From Blastocystis hominis (lineage: Eukaryota > Sar > Bigyra > Opalinata > Blastocystidae), in NCBI RefSeq assembly GCF_000151665.1, contig NW_013171860.1, positions 684,138 to 748,137 of the forward strand: DNA of 64,000 nt, written 5' to 3'. Positions within the stretch are counted from its first letter, which is position 1, and each line of letters opens with the position of its first letter. Shown in pieces: positions 44,483 through 56,598 of this stretch. A program made the translations under genes and the position numbers. The notes under the pieces are model-generated. The model saw only the letters and a program-made list of their open reading frames with translations, was not told the DNA's origin and searched no databases.

Positions 44483-47400
44483 ATGCAAGACCAGTTAGGG
44501 TTCTTCTATTCACAAGCAGGACAATCTGCAAACGTTGTGGATGATCTAATTTCTCCCAATGAGAAAGTGAGGAACAAGGCAGCTAGTTTGTACAGGGAAT
44601 GGATTGAACGAAGGTACCAGAACGCAGATGCAAAAGAGTATGATAATATCAGCGTGGGGTTGTTCATACTCCTATCTCGTTTAAACCGAACTACGGATGA
44701 GAATGCACATCTTGGATATCTAGCTCTCATAAACGAGCTTGTTGATCTGGGATATCAAGAAGAAGAGCGGAATGTTCGAATGTCTACGTTTTTAGAATCC
44801 GATATTAACAGTATCCGCTCTGACAAACTTTTGGAGCCTTTGTCGTCGGTAAGAATCTATTTTGGATGTTAATGGAGTAGACCTTGGGACATCTCCTCCA
44901 TGTGGGTAGTTCCTACCTCTCTGAGTTTACTGACTCTATCCTAAATGATTCTTTCAACATTCTCAGGACTTCCAAAGATAATCGCAAACGCATTTTAGCT
45001 CTACTAATTCTAAAGGAGGTGGCTGCGAACTCCCCGATCCATTTCTATCAGCACATGGAATCTTTCAAGCAGCTCATCCTCGCCAACCTCAACGACAAAG
45101 ACATTCACATTCGCGAAGCGGCGGGCAAAGCGCTCTCTGCTTGTTTGCTTCTCATGCAGCAGCGCGAAAACCAAAAGCGAAACGACTTCTACCACAAATT
45201 CTTAGAGCCCGTGCTGAGTCTTCCGAACGACAATCGAAGCGAGTCCATTCACGGATTTCTCATCGCCATCGATTCGTTTCTGAAGAATTCGATGGAATTC
45301 AGCAGCATGTACATCGACCCCATCTACCCGATGATCCGCTCCTACTTCAATTCGAAGGAAGTGTACATCAAAAAGGCCGTCATCCGTGCGACCCAGCAGC
45401 GTTGAATGAAAACTAGACTTGATTCCGGTGATTTTCCGAGTGATGAAGCTCTACGCGATCTCGTTTTTGACCGACGAATATCGCGACGAAGCGTTCAAAT
45501 ATCTGATGGCCTGCACAGCGCGCGACACATACCGAGGCGACGCATTGAAAGCCGTCGGCGAGTTGGCGATGGTTCTCCCCGAAGACGCGTATCTTCGAAT
45601 CAACGAGATTGTGGACGTGATCAAGGAGAATCTCGTGTCCAAACGGTCGAATTCGATCGAAGTTCTGATCGCTAGGCGCGGCGACAACGTGAAAGACGCG
45701 CTCGACTGCTTCACGCACATGTCCTGCGCGCTCAAAGAGCAATTCACCGACAAGATTTCGCTCCTCTGCAAGGACGTTTCCCCTTTTCTCCTTTTTGACG
45801 GTAGCTCTTCGCCGCGGGGATCAGTCGGACGCTGATCGAAGCGCTCCGTGAGGTGTCGTCGCACACGGAAAACAGTCTCAACCTCGTGCAGAAGCACTTG
45901 CTGGAAGAGCTGGGCCGCGTGCTGGGCGGATCGTCGCACACCGAGCACTCCTTGCCCAGCTTCAACTTTCAGTCGCAGCAGAAGCGCATGCTGAGCGCGC
46001 CAGAATCGCGGTTATCGTCCTCCACGCCGCCGTCGAACGTGCTGCTGGCGCTGGGCGCTCTGGAAATCTTCGACTTCTGCGATATGAACTTGTTCTCGTT
46101 CGTGACGGCGCACGTGATGCCGCACGTGGACAGTCCGAGCGAGGAAATCCGCTGCGCGGCAGTGCGCGTGGCGTGCAAGCTTCTCCTGCCGAAACACCCG
46201 CGCATCGTGAACCACAACCAGTTCCAGCAGGCGTACAACCAAGTGCAGAAGCTGATCTCGGTGGGCCTGTCGGACCGCGAGGTCTCGGTGCGATCGTGCT
46301 TGCTGAACGCGCTGGACAAGCGGTTCGACCCGTATCTGATCCAATCGGAGAACGTTTCCTTTTTGCTGATGGCGCTGCATGACGAGAAGTACGAAATTCA
46401 GCGAGCCGTGCTGAAGATTATCAGCCGACTCTCGCCTGCGATTCCTGGCGTGGTGACGAACGCGGTGCGACAGTTGATTCTGGATCTGCTGCGAGCGTTG
46501 GAATACTCGCAGGAAACATCCACGATTATCGAGTCGGTGAAGCTCCTCGGATTGTCGATTCATTCCACCTCGAGTTTGATTGAGGCGTATGTGAATCCTG
46601 TGTTCGAGCTGTTGGTGAATCATCTGAAGACGATTCAGCATGGTGAGTGTTTGGAGTGGAAATTGAGGATAGATAATATTAAGATTGCGTTTTTGGAGAC
46701 GCTTTCGCTGTTGGCAGAAGTCGGTTCTCCCGAGTTAGCGAAGCATAACGATGTGTTGATGCCGATTATCATCGAGGCCTTGAAGCAGAGCAACGAGCTC
46801 CGCGAAGCGGGTCTTGTGCTATTAGAGAAGTATTCGTTCTGCACGGGATATGTGATCGAACCGTATCTCCAGTACTCCTCTCTGCTCGACCTTCTGCTGA
46901 ACCAGTACAATCGGTCTGGAAACGCGTCCTACACGCTCAATGAAAGCGTGATGCGCTGTCTGGGAGGCCTCGGCGCGATCGATCCGTTTATCTACAAGAA
47001 GAACAGGTAGAGATTGAGGGATGAGCGAATGAACGGCAGCAAGCAAACGTCCAAATCCGATCTGCAAGTTGTGTCGTACGACGATCTGCAAGAAGACCAG
47101 CGTCCCTTGCTGTGTCCCTGCGAAGAGCGTGATTTGATTGTCCGATTGAGGGACGGGTGCGAATGTAGATTACGCTGGAGGCGATTATGAGCGCGTTCCA
47201 AGACGCGACGTATTCGGAATATCGATTCACTGCGTTCGATGCGTTGACGACCGTGATCACAAAGCCGAACTCCTCGTCGCTCTGCTTCTCCCCTTCGATG
47301 TAGATCCTACCAGTACCTCTCTCTGGTGGTCCCTCCGTTCATTCGCATGATGCAGAGCAAGCAGTGCGACTCCGCGAGCTTCCGCCGCACGGTGTACTTC

Positions 47401-50400
47401 CTCAACGACCTCGTGAAGACCGTGAAGGAGCACATTCGCTCCTACCTTCCGGACATTCTCCGCTCCATGGAGCCGTTCTGGGACACCAACCAGTTCGAGA
47501 TCCTCATCTTCATCCGCGTCTGCAGCAGCTGCTTCCACAGCGAGTTCAAGCTCTACCTGGTGTACGTGATGCCCCGCATGCTGTCCATTCTGTCGGAGAG
47601 CGCGCCGGAGAAGCGCCGCGCGGCCACGGAGATCGTGCACTGCCTCCACTGCATCGTTCCCTCGCTGGACAACTACCTCAACGTGGTGTTCCCCGGACTG
47701 ATGCGGTTCATCGAGAACAACGAGCACGTCGAGGCCTCCGAGCGCGAAGGCGTGAAATGCCTGAAGCGGATCGTGAACGAGCTGGACGTGTCGCTGTACA
47801 CCTCGCAGATCATCATGCCGCTGCTGCGCGTGCTGTCGAAGGATTACTGCTGCGTGACCGACGATATCATGGACGTGATCTGCTCGGTAATGTGCCAGAA
47901 GCAGCAGGAGGCGTATATCTATCTCTCCGCGATCAACAAGGTGGTTTCGGAGAAGAATATCAACTATCCGGACTTCCAGAAGATCTCGAACATTCTGTAT
48001 CGTGGCGGTGTGTTGGCTCCCCGCGATTATAGCTTCGACCAAAAGGACGATTCGGTGGTCCATCCGGAGGAGCAAGTGGCTCCTCGCCATCACAACGGCG
48101 ACATGACGGCGCTGCAGACGCTGTGGCGGCAGGCGGTGAATCTAACGACGAAGGACGAGTGGATCGAGTGGAGTCGTCGCTTCACCATCACGCTGATCAA
48201 AGAATCGCCCGATTTCTCGATCCGATCGTGCCATGCGCTGGCGCAGACCAGCCAGATCTTCGCGAACGAGCTCTTCAACGCCGCGTTTAACTCGCTGTGG
48301 AACGAGCTGCCCGCTGCGTATCGCGCGGATTTGGCGAGCTGCTTCAAGCAGGCGTTCAATTCGAAGCAGCCCGTGCCCCCGGAAATCACGATGAAGATTC
48401 TGTCGCTGGCGGAGTTCATGGAGCACGACGAGGAGATCGTGCTGCAGATGAGCAAGGACATCGTGCTGCCGCTGGACATCGGGATTCTGGGCGATCTGGC
48501 GATGAACAACAACGCCTACGCGAAAGCTCTCCACTACAAGGAAATGGAGTACGAAACGACGCCGGATTCCTGCATCGAGACGCTCATCCAGATCAACAAC
48601 CAGCTCCACTACCCCGACGCGGCCGTGGGCGTGCTGCGCTACTCCCAGAAGTACTACGAGGACATCACGGTGATGGACGAGCTGTACGAGAAGCTGGGTC
48701 GCTGGGAAGAAGCCTTGGAGGCGTACGAAAGCAAGCAGGTGAACCGTCCGCTGGAAACGGAGCTGACGATGGGCCGAATTCGCTGTCTGAACGCGCTGGG
48801 CGAAAGCGAGATGGTTCTCCGCGTGATCCAGCGCGCCGAGGACAAGCTGGGCGACTGCGGCCAGGCCGAAACGGCCGCGGTGTACGGCGCGAAGGCTGCG
48901 TTCGATCTGGGCGATTGGGAGCTGCTGCGCATGTTCATAACGAACGCGAGCGCGCACTCGACGGAGATCTCGTACTACCAAGTGGCGCTGTACATCCACG
49001 ACCGCGAATACGAGAAGGCGGAGAAGCTGATTTCCGAGACGCGCAACGCGATCAGTCGGATCCTGGCTCCGATCATCAGCGAGGGCTATGACCGAATTTA
49101 TAGCCACGTGACGCAGCTGGAGGAGCTGAAGGAGCTGGAGGAGATCTGCTCGCTGCGAAAGAATTACGCGCCGGAGAGCCCGGACTATTTCCCGGCTGCC
49201 CGGCACCTCGTCACGATCTTCAACAAGCGACTGGACGGCGTGCAGCGCGACGTTTCGGTGTGGCACGGGCTGCTCTCGCTGCGGAAACTGTTCGTCGAGC
49301 AGAAAAACCCGCGCAGTCCGGAGCCGAAGCGATCGTACGAGCTGGAGCCGCTCAACGAGGACGATCGGAGCAGCTACGACGCGCTGTGCTCGTACCACCA
49401 TTGGCTGAAGTTCATCTCCTTGGCGCGAAAGAGCAACCGGCCGGCTCTGGCGCTCCGCACGCTGGAGTCGCTGGGAATCGACATCAAGTCGTGCCCTCGG
49501 CTGGGCGCCAACCCGAACGATGAGAACGACGCGTACGCGGAGGTCCGCTACGCGTACCACAAGTTCCTCTATGATCAGGGCCTGACGAAAGAAGCCATTC
49601 GACGCCTGCGGAAGCTGGTGGACGAGGACTCGCCGAAGGGGTCGAAGCTGCTGTATCAGAGCGTGGATCAGGAGGAGCAGATGACGGTCCGCGTGCGAAT
49701 GCGACTGCGGCTGGCGCAGTGGATTCTGGACGAGAATCATCGCAATCTGAGCCATGAAGTGGTGAGCGATATCGCGACGATCATCGACGAGTGCTCGCAG
49801 TTCAACCAGGACCACAAGGCGTACCACGAGATCGCCATGCTCCACATGACGTGCGCGGAATACTACAACCGACTCAACACGGAGGAGGCGCACAACGAAG
49901 TCACCGATCATCTCAAGGGCGCGATCGGGAGTTTCTTCGATGCGATCTCGCTGTCGAAGGACAAGAACTCGTCGCTGGTCCTGCAGGACATTCTCCGCCT
50001 GATCACGCTGTGGTTCACCTACGGCAACCGCGAGAAAGTCATCAATGCGATCAACTGCGGCTTCAATATCATCTCCATCGACACGTGGCTGTACGTGATT
50101 CCGCAGCTCGTCGCGCGAATCCACATCAAAGAGAGCGGCGCCAAGCGTCTTCTCATCAATCTCCTCGTGCAGCTGACCAAGGCGCATCCGCAAGCGCTCG
50201 TCTACCCGCTGACGCGGAGCACGCGGTCCGAAACCAAGTCGCGGCAGCGCGCCGCGCTGGAAGTGCTGAGCCATCTGCGTCGCGATAACTCGGTTTTGGT
50301 GAACGAAGCCGATCTGGTGAGCAGCGAATTGATCCGCGTGGCCGTGCTGTGGACGGAGAAATGGAGACGTGGCATCGAGGAAGCGTCCACGCAGTATTAC

Positions 50401-51943
50401 GAGTTCCGCAACGTGCACAAGATGCTTCTGATTTTCGACGACCTGTACCGAACCATCGGCGTGCCGTCCGAAGTCGGATCGGATCGTGGGCCTGACGAAT
50501 AGACGCGCATCGAGGACTACTTCCACCGCATGTACGAGCGGCAGATTCAGAGCACGCGCGAATATCTGCTCCGCTACATCGAGACGAAGAACGTGACGGA
50601 CATCGAAAGCGCCTGGAAGGACCTCAACGAAGTTCGGTCGACTTTCCCCACTAACGCGTAGATCTACAAGCAAATGACCCGCTCAATCAAGCTCGTCACG
50701 GAGCTCGAGCTCGACTCCGTCAGTCCCAAGCTCCTCAACATCAAGAACCTCATGATCGCCGTGCCCGGCACGTATTCTCCCGACAAGAAATCGGAGATCG
50801 TCCGGATCAAGCAGTTCTGCCGCATCCTCTCGGTGTTGCCCAGCAAGCAGCGGCCGCGCAAGATCACAATCTTCGGGAATGACGGGCAGAAGTACGAGTT
50901 TTTGCTCAAGGGGAACGAGGATCTCCGGCAGGACGAGCTGGTGATGCAGCTGTTCACGATGGTGAATCGGCTGCTTGCCGCGAATCCGGAGACGTGCCAG
51001 CAGGAACTGTTCGTGCGGACGTACAGCGTGACGCCGTTCAGTGACAGCTGCGGCATGGTGAGTTGGGTGGATCGCCACGACACGCTGCACGCGCTTATTA
51101 AGATGTACAGGCAATGCAAGCGCGCAGATCTGGGCGCGGAGCGCAATCTGATCGCGAAGGTAGGCCCTGATAGGAAAGAGTGACGCGCAGTACGCGCCGA
51201 TGTACGAAGAAATGATGCCGGTTCGACGCGTGGACGTGTTCAACACGCTTATGAACGAGACCATCGGCGACGATCTGAAGTCGGTTCTCTGGCTGCGCAG
51301 CAAGAGCAGCGAGAAGTGGCTGCTGCGCCGGACGAACTACACGCGCTCGCTGGCGGTGATGAGCATGGTGGGGTACATTCTGGGCCTGGGCGATCGCCAC
51401 CCGTCGAACATCATGATCAATCGCGCCACGGGGTCCATCTGCCACATCGACTTCGGCGACTGCTTCGAGGTCACCATGGTGCGCGAGAAGTTCCCCGAGC
51501 GCGTGCCGTTCCGACTGACGCGCATGCTGGTGAAGGCGATGGAGGTGGGCGGCGTGGAGGGCACGTTCCGCAGCACGTGCGAGAACGTAATGAGCGTGAT
51601 TCGGCAGAACGAGGACTCGCTCATGGCCATTCTCGAGGCGTTCGTGCACGATCCGCTCATGAACTGGAAGCTGACGGAGAAGACGCCGGAGAACACCGCG
51701 TCGGAGCAGGACGGCAGCGAGATGATCAAGCTGGAGGCGAACACGAAGGCGACGACGGTGATTTCGCGCGTCCGCGACAAGCTCACCGGCAACGACTTCT
51801 ACCAGGACGAGAAGATCTCCGTGCAGGAGCAGGTGCGGAGGCTCATTACGCAGGCGACGTCGCGCTATAACTTGTGCCAGAGCTATCTGGGATGGTGGGA
51901 GAACGTGATGATGGGGATGATGTGTAGGTGCCCATTCTATTGA
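44483..51943 (+). CDS. TOR: Target of rapamycin (TOR) serine/threonine kinase
   Basis: About 2360 residues from roughly a dozen exons with introns of 28-33 bases. The order is HEAT repeats (to about 48100), FAT domain ([12 protein letters not shown]..., [25 protein letters not shown]), FRB (about 50323-50680), PIKK kinase and FATC. Kinase motifs: [58 protein letters not shown] and [13 protein letters not shown]. The end [13 protein letters not shown] after a 33-base intron matches the invariant GWCPFW FATC tail. TOR controls growth and autophagy according to nutrients. The spliced FRB keeps Ser2035, Tyr2038 and Trp2101 (human numbering), but other rapamycin-contact positions differ. TGA is encoded, and TGTTTGTT follows at 51958. 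Confidence 0.96.
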
Positions 51944-51957
51944 GTGTTTTTGCGATG

Positions 51958-51977
51958 TGTTTGTTGGAAACAGAGCA
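51958..51977. terminator. Shared dyad 3'-end signal, TOR (+) / FolE (-)
   Basis: TGTTTGTTGGAAACA (51958-51972): TGTTTGTT on + for TOR and TGTTTCC on - for GTP cyclohydrolase. On the minus strand T-GCTC-TGTTTCC puts cleavage at 51977 and makes CAT TAA. Confidence 0.55.
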
Positions 51978-52765
51978 ATGGATGCTAGAAAAGAACTCCG
52001 AACGCGTGCGCGGATCGCGTCGAAAGCGACCTAGAACGGCACTCGTGATGGTCTTGGATCCGATCTTTTGTACGCCTCGCATACACATACACATATGTCG
52101 ATATGAATAAAAACCCATCAAACCCTACTCGGCCTCCACAACTACGCCCACTCCTTCGCAATCGACCGCCTTCATGATGTTGTCGGCGATCTCTCGAGTG
52201 ATTCGTTCCTGCAGCTGCAGGCGTCGGCAGGAAATCTCCGCGATGCGAGCCAGCTTGCTTAAACCCAGTACTTTTCCCTTGGGGATGTAGCCGATGTGAA
52301 CCTTTCCGTAGAAGGGAAGTAAATGATGCTCGCACATGGAAAAGATGGGAATGTCTTTCACGATCACCATATCATCAAACGCATCTTCAAAGACTGCGTT
52401 GTTGATCACATCCTACTATAAACAGCAGCCCGCTCTTCCTACTTCCAGTGTTTGTGTGTAGCCCTGACAGCAAAACAACATGGCTTGGGCGGCACGCATC
52501 GGCGTTTTCGCCAAACCTTCTCTGTCGGGGTCCTCTCCAACGCACTATACGTAAACTGATTATTCCTTTCGACCGACCTGCAAAATCGTCCGATATGCGT
52601 CTGCCATGATTCTCAGCTTCTCTTCGTTTTCAGTATAGTCGACTCCCATCACAGGAGTGAGAGTTTCTGTGAGGGAACCAAAGACATCCGTTGCTTACCG
52701 ATTTCATTACGCTCATCGTCAGAACATTCGGTTACAAACTCAGAGGAAGAATTTTTAACGCTCAT
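51977..52765 (-). CDS. folE: GTP cyclohydrolase I
   Basis: Exons on the minus strand: 52765-52699, 52666-52578, 52544-52443, 52412-52129 and 52098-51977, giving 221 residues. Motifs: [44 protein letters not shown], zinc Cys and His in [48 protein letters not shown], then [26 protein letters not shown] and [11 protein letters not shown]. It converts GTP to dihydroneopterin triphosphate, the first step to tetrahydrobiopterin or folate. Restoring the conserved EAEHxCMxMRG requires removing exactly 30 bases (52128-52099) that begin GT but end CG, a non-canonical acceptor. No stop is encoded before the 3' motif; CAT T plus poly(A) gives TAA after SSIH, exactly where the family ends. Confidence 0.93.
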
Positions 52766-53181
52766 ATTTCACGACAACTCGTAGTTTCACAAAAGGAGAA
52801 GGGAAACTGTGGTCCAATTATATATAATTGGGACACTTTCTAAACTTGCTGATTCTGTTGCTGTATTCTTGCAAAATGACTTGCGAAAAAGCAAGGGTTG
52901 GAGGAGAAGGGTGGGAATGTGAAAAACAAATTGGGCACACTGTTGCACTCGCCGATTATTTTGTGAATGTGAAACCAATGTGTGGAAAGGGGTATCTTTT
53001 AGCCTGACTTCGGTAGGAGAAGCGTTGTTGCATCGAATCCAAAGAAAACAGACAATAAGGCGAGCAATAGGTTAAACGGGTTCTTAAATCGACGATTGAA
53101 ATCGCCATGACGAGCTATTTTGCTCATTGCCTCGTGTATTTGTAAGTTTATCAAAATTGATTTTACGTTTACCACTTCCTA
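52766..53181. other. Divergent intergenic region FolE / uS2
   Basis: AT-rich, and presumably holds both promoters. A minus-strand frame of 63 codons (52787-52978) and a short ATG frame at 53107 look random. I see no RNA gene. Confidence 0.5.
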
Positions 53182-53957
53182 ATGTCTTTCAACAAGCCCA
53201 CGTACATTTCTATAAACTGATTTTTATGTTTAGTGATGCTGATGTTCGCAAGATGCTGGTTGCCCGTGCCCACTACGGAACGAAGAACCTGAACTTCATG
53301 ATGAAGGATTACGTGTTCCGTCGCACCAAGGAGGGAGTTCACATCATCAATCTCGCCAAGACTTGGGAGAAATTGGTGTTGGCGGCTCGCATGATCGTTG
53401 CCATCGAGCATCCCGAAGATGTGATCGTGATCGGTGCTCGCGAGAATTCTCAGCGCGCTGTGCTGAAGTTCTGCAAGTACACGGGTTGCCAGACCATTTC
53501 GGGCCGCTACACCCCCGGAACCTTCACCAACCAGATCACCAAGCAATTCCGTGAGCCCCGCTTGCTGATCGTGACGGATCCTCGTTTCGACAAGCAGGCC
53601 ATCCACGAAGCCGCCTGCGTGAACATTCCCACGATCGCCTTCTGCGATACCGATTCGCCTCTGGAGTACGTGGACTGCGCGATTCCCTGCAACACGAAGA
53701 ACAACTACTCGATCGGTTTGATGATGTGGTTCCTCGCCCGCGAGGTGCTTCGCTTCCGCGGCAGCGTGAGCCGCGATGAGGAATGGGATGTTTGTGTCGA
53801 TTTGTTCTTCACGCGCGACCCCAAGGAGATCGAGGAGTCCCAGAAGGCAGCAGCGGCTGAACAGGCGGCTGCACAGGCGATGCAGACGGAGGAAGCGCCG
53901 ATGGGGTCGATGACGGAAGAGAACTGGGAGCAGCCCGCGACGGAGACGCAGTGGTAA
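53182..53957 (+). CDS. RPSA: 40S ribosomal protein uS2 (SA/p40)
   Basis: Exons 53182-53201 and 53234-53957 (32-base intron) give 247 residues. The core is typical: [92 protein letters not shown] and [11 protein letters not shown]. The C-terminal tail is shorter than in animals and ends [13 protein letters not shown], keeping one EDW-like motif. uS2 is in the head of the small subunit. The ATG at 53182 is chosen because the first exon (MSFNKPT) and the 32-base intron lead exactly into the conserved [13 protein letters not shown] is encoded; TGTTTGTT lies at 54021-54028, only 15 bases before the next gene's ATG. Confidence 0.97.
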
Positions 53958-54042
53958 ACGGGGAGCACGCTGGGGATTTGTATATTATGTTGAGTACACC
54001 TATTCTTTTGATTTGCTGCGTGTTTGTTGCAAAAATTATCTG

Positions 54043-56579
54043 ATGGGTCGATGTCTGAAGATCGCCATTCATGAGGTGGAAGAGCACTCGGAGGAGATAT
54101 CGGTGGAGGAAGATCAACCGCTCCAATCGCTGCAAAAGTACTTACGCGTATGGCTGGATGAGATTCGCTGTTTGTGTAGGATGAGTGCGACATCCAGGAT
54201 GGTGGTTATTATGTATACGACAATGAGAAGGATATAACTCATGATGAGGAAAGTTTGCTGTTTGCCATTGAGAATGACATCACCGTGGATATCATAGTCC
54301 CCGAAACCGTTGTGTATATAGATTTAACTTGTAACAAGTGCGTGATCACGCTCCGCGTTCCGGGCTATTTGGCTCTTCGAAATATATGCAGTGTACGTGT
54401 TACAATTGATTGATCGACGCAGGCGATCTCTCAGGCAGTCAACATTTCGAGCGATGAGATTGTTTGTGCGGTCGGTCCATTTTCTGCGCTCGACGAATCA
54501 AAATCCGTTTTTTACTACAACATCGGTTCTCTCTACCCTCCCCTCGACGCCATGGAAGATTTCGTCGATGTACGCCTTCCCCGCAGCTTCTCAGCTCCCA
54601 GGACGACGACATCGTGAACACTCGCCAGTACCCCTGCCGCTACTCCTTTCCGTGCGCGCGCACCTTCGACGACTGCCTCATCATCTCCGCTCAGCACTCT
54701 CTTCACCTCTACCAGCCCGTTCCGCTTCCCCGCGATTACATCACCGGCCAAGTCGCCGAGATGCGCGACGCGCCGCTCTCCAAGGACTGGAAGCGCCGCG
54801 TTCGGATGCTTCCTACGCCGGGTCTCTTCGCCTTCCGCCAAAATGACAAAAATCTGCCCGAAATCGCCGCCGTCCACATCAAAAAAATTGGGACCCCACG
54901 CCCCGCCGAAGGAGACCTCCATTTCTCCGTTCAGGACACCGAGAAACCCGCGGGGATGGGGCGAGGAGACGGCGAGCGGCGCAACCCGCGGTTTTTGTCG
55001 TCGCTGCTGGGGGTTGCCGCGGGGAAACGGCGCGGGAACGATTTGGCGGTAGAATTTGGCGGGGAGCTGCGAGGGCAGGTTTTGTCGCCGATTCTGCCGT
55101 CGGAGATTTTACCGCGGTTATCGACGGAGGTTGCGATGAGCGAGGGCCGTAATAAAAAAAATGGGCCAATCAAATGAAGGCGAAGCGTTCATGCGCAATG
55201 GGCTCGAGGACCTCGCCGAGCGCATTCGGTTTGGCGCGGAATCCACGCCGAAGGCGTCGAAGCTCGCGTCGGACGAGTGGAAAATGGAGCTGCCGGATGA
55301 AGCGATCGATGATGCGATGGAGGGTTCCTCCCGCCTGCGTGGCTCATTCGATAGAGTGTTCCCTGGACGGTTCCATCGAAGGTTCGATCGAAGATTCGAT
55401 CGAAGATTCGGTGCACTGGACCGCCCGCTCCAGCAACTCCGACATTTTGGTCCCAACCCCGCGGAAATCGCGCAACCTCCCCTCCCCCACCTCCCGCGAA
55501 CTCTGGATAACCGCGGGACCTCTCGACGGAACGGGCGTTTCCACGGTTTCCACGGTGGAATCGTCGAATCTGAGCGATCTGCGCTCGTCGCGGATTCGCT
55601 ATTCGATTCGCTCCGTTGATCGCCTTTCCCGCGGGGATTCCGCGCGCCGATCGCCGGTCGAGGAGTCCCCGCGGGGAGAGCGTCTGGACGTGGGTCGGAT
55701 AATCGCGGAAGGGCTGGCGACGCTGTCGGATTTGGCGGGAAACGCGTCGACGAGCGAAGAAGCGAAGCGAATGGCGACGACGTACTGGTTACTGGCCAAT
55801 AAATACGGAGGTACCGTGGAAACGGGGAACTCGAGGGTAGAGAGTTTCACGCGGTTGTTGCGGGAGCACGTGTTCGTGCGGAATCTGGCAAAAACCGCGG
55901 CCAAACTGATCGATACCGCGGTTTTTGAGGTGTGCGTGAAGGTGCTGATCGACGTGGTGGAGAAGGGTAGGCGCGGCGAGGCGTGCGGAATGGCGCGTAG
56001 ACTCGCTGCTGAGCCAGGCGATCGTAGAGAACCTCCGCATCGACATGATCATTAACAATCTCAAGATGACCAGCACGGCGTCGGTGGATCGCATGGTTCT
56101 GTTCCTGCAGTTTTTGCTGGTGCTCGTGAAGGATAGTGCGCGCGGTGGCGAGAGATGATCATTAGATGCCGTCGCGAGCGATTTCTACGCGGCTCGCGGT
56201 CTGGACGCTTTGATTCAAATCAACGATTCGTCTGGAAGTGGGAACGTGCGGAAGCACACCTTCGAGCTCATCATGGAGTTGGTGTCGCAGGATAATGCGC
56301 TGGTGGCGTTCTCTGCGTACCACGCGGGCTATCAGATCTTCCAGAAGGATACGGACGCGTTGCTGCAACTGCTGCAGAGCATGAACAACCGTCTCAGCGA
56401 TCGGCGTGGGTTTTGGCTGTGGGTCGAATGAGGCGCAGGCGACGAGCTGGGGAACGCGGAGACGATTCTGAACGACATTCTGAGCGTGCGGATGCTGCAT
56501 CCGAACCACAAGGAAATCCAGGCGCAGTGCGAAACCTTTTTGGACATGAGCGAAAGCGGCTGTCAGTGTACAATACTCT
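54043..56579 (+). CDS. Large protein with armadillo/FH3-like C-terminal helices, function unknown
   Basis: Start MGRCLKIAIHEVEEHSEEI. Introns of 30-34 bases join the exons; a 31-base intron removes the apparent TGA at 55175. The N-terminal third has a compact beta-rich part (TVDIIVPETVVYIDLTCNKCVITLRVPGY) and a segment with YPCRYSFPCARTFDDCLIISAQ. The middle is disordered, with SIEGSIEDSIEDS and VSTVST repeats. The last 280 residues are helical (RIIAEGLATLSDLAGN, FVRNLAKTAAKLIDTAVFEVCVKVLIDVVEK, VDRMVLFLQFLLVLVKD, LDALIQINDSSGSGNVRKHTFELIMELVSQDNALVAFSAYHAGYQIF), resembling ARM repeats such as formin FH3, but no FH2 follows. No encoded stop is seen before the 3' motif; ATA CTC T gives TAA. 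Confidence 0.6.
55536..55560. repeat. GGTTTCCAC 9-base repeat (coding)
   Basis: Two to three copies encode VSTVSTVE. The same 9-mer is found in the WD40, SHQ1 and UTP4 genes. Confidence 0.75.
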
Positions 56580-56598
56580 CCACTGTTTGCAACAAACA
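56579..56598. terminator. Shared palindromic 3'-end signal, ARM-like gene (+) / SF3B4 (-)
   Basis: TGTTTGCAACAAACA (56584-56598) is a near-perfect dyad: TGTTTGCA on + and TGTTTGTT on -. On + T56579-CCAC-TGTTTGCA creates CTC TAA. Confidence 0.65.

Noticed and set aside
48142..50673. 843-codon minus-strand frame opposite TOR
   Set aside because: Antisense of the GC-rich FAT/FRB region, composed mainly of Arg, Val, Leu, Gln and His. TOR is unambiguous on the other strand.
53107..53145. ATG at 53107 as the uS2 start
   Set aside because: The frame stops after 12 codons, while the ATG at 53182 splices exactly into the conserved uS2 N-terminus.
54931..55177. Stop TGA at 55175 as the end of the gene starting at 54043
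   Set aside because: A 31-base intron (GTAATA...GAAG) removes it, and the next exons keep a protein-like frame up to a proper 3' signal.
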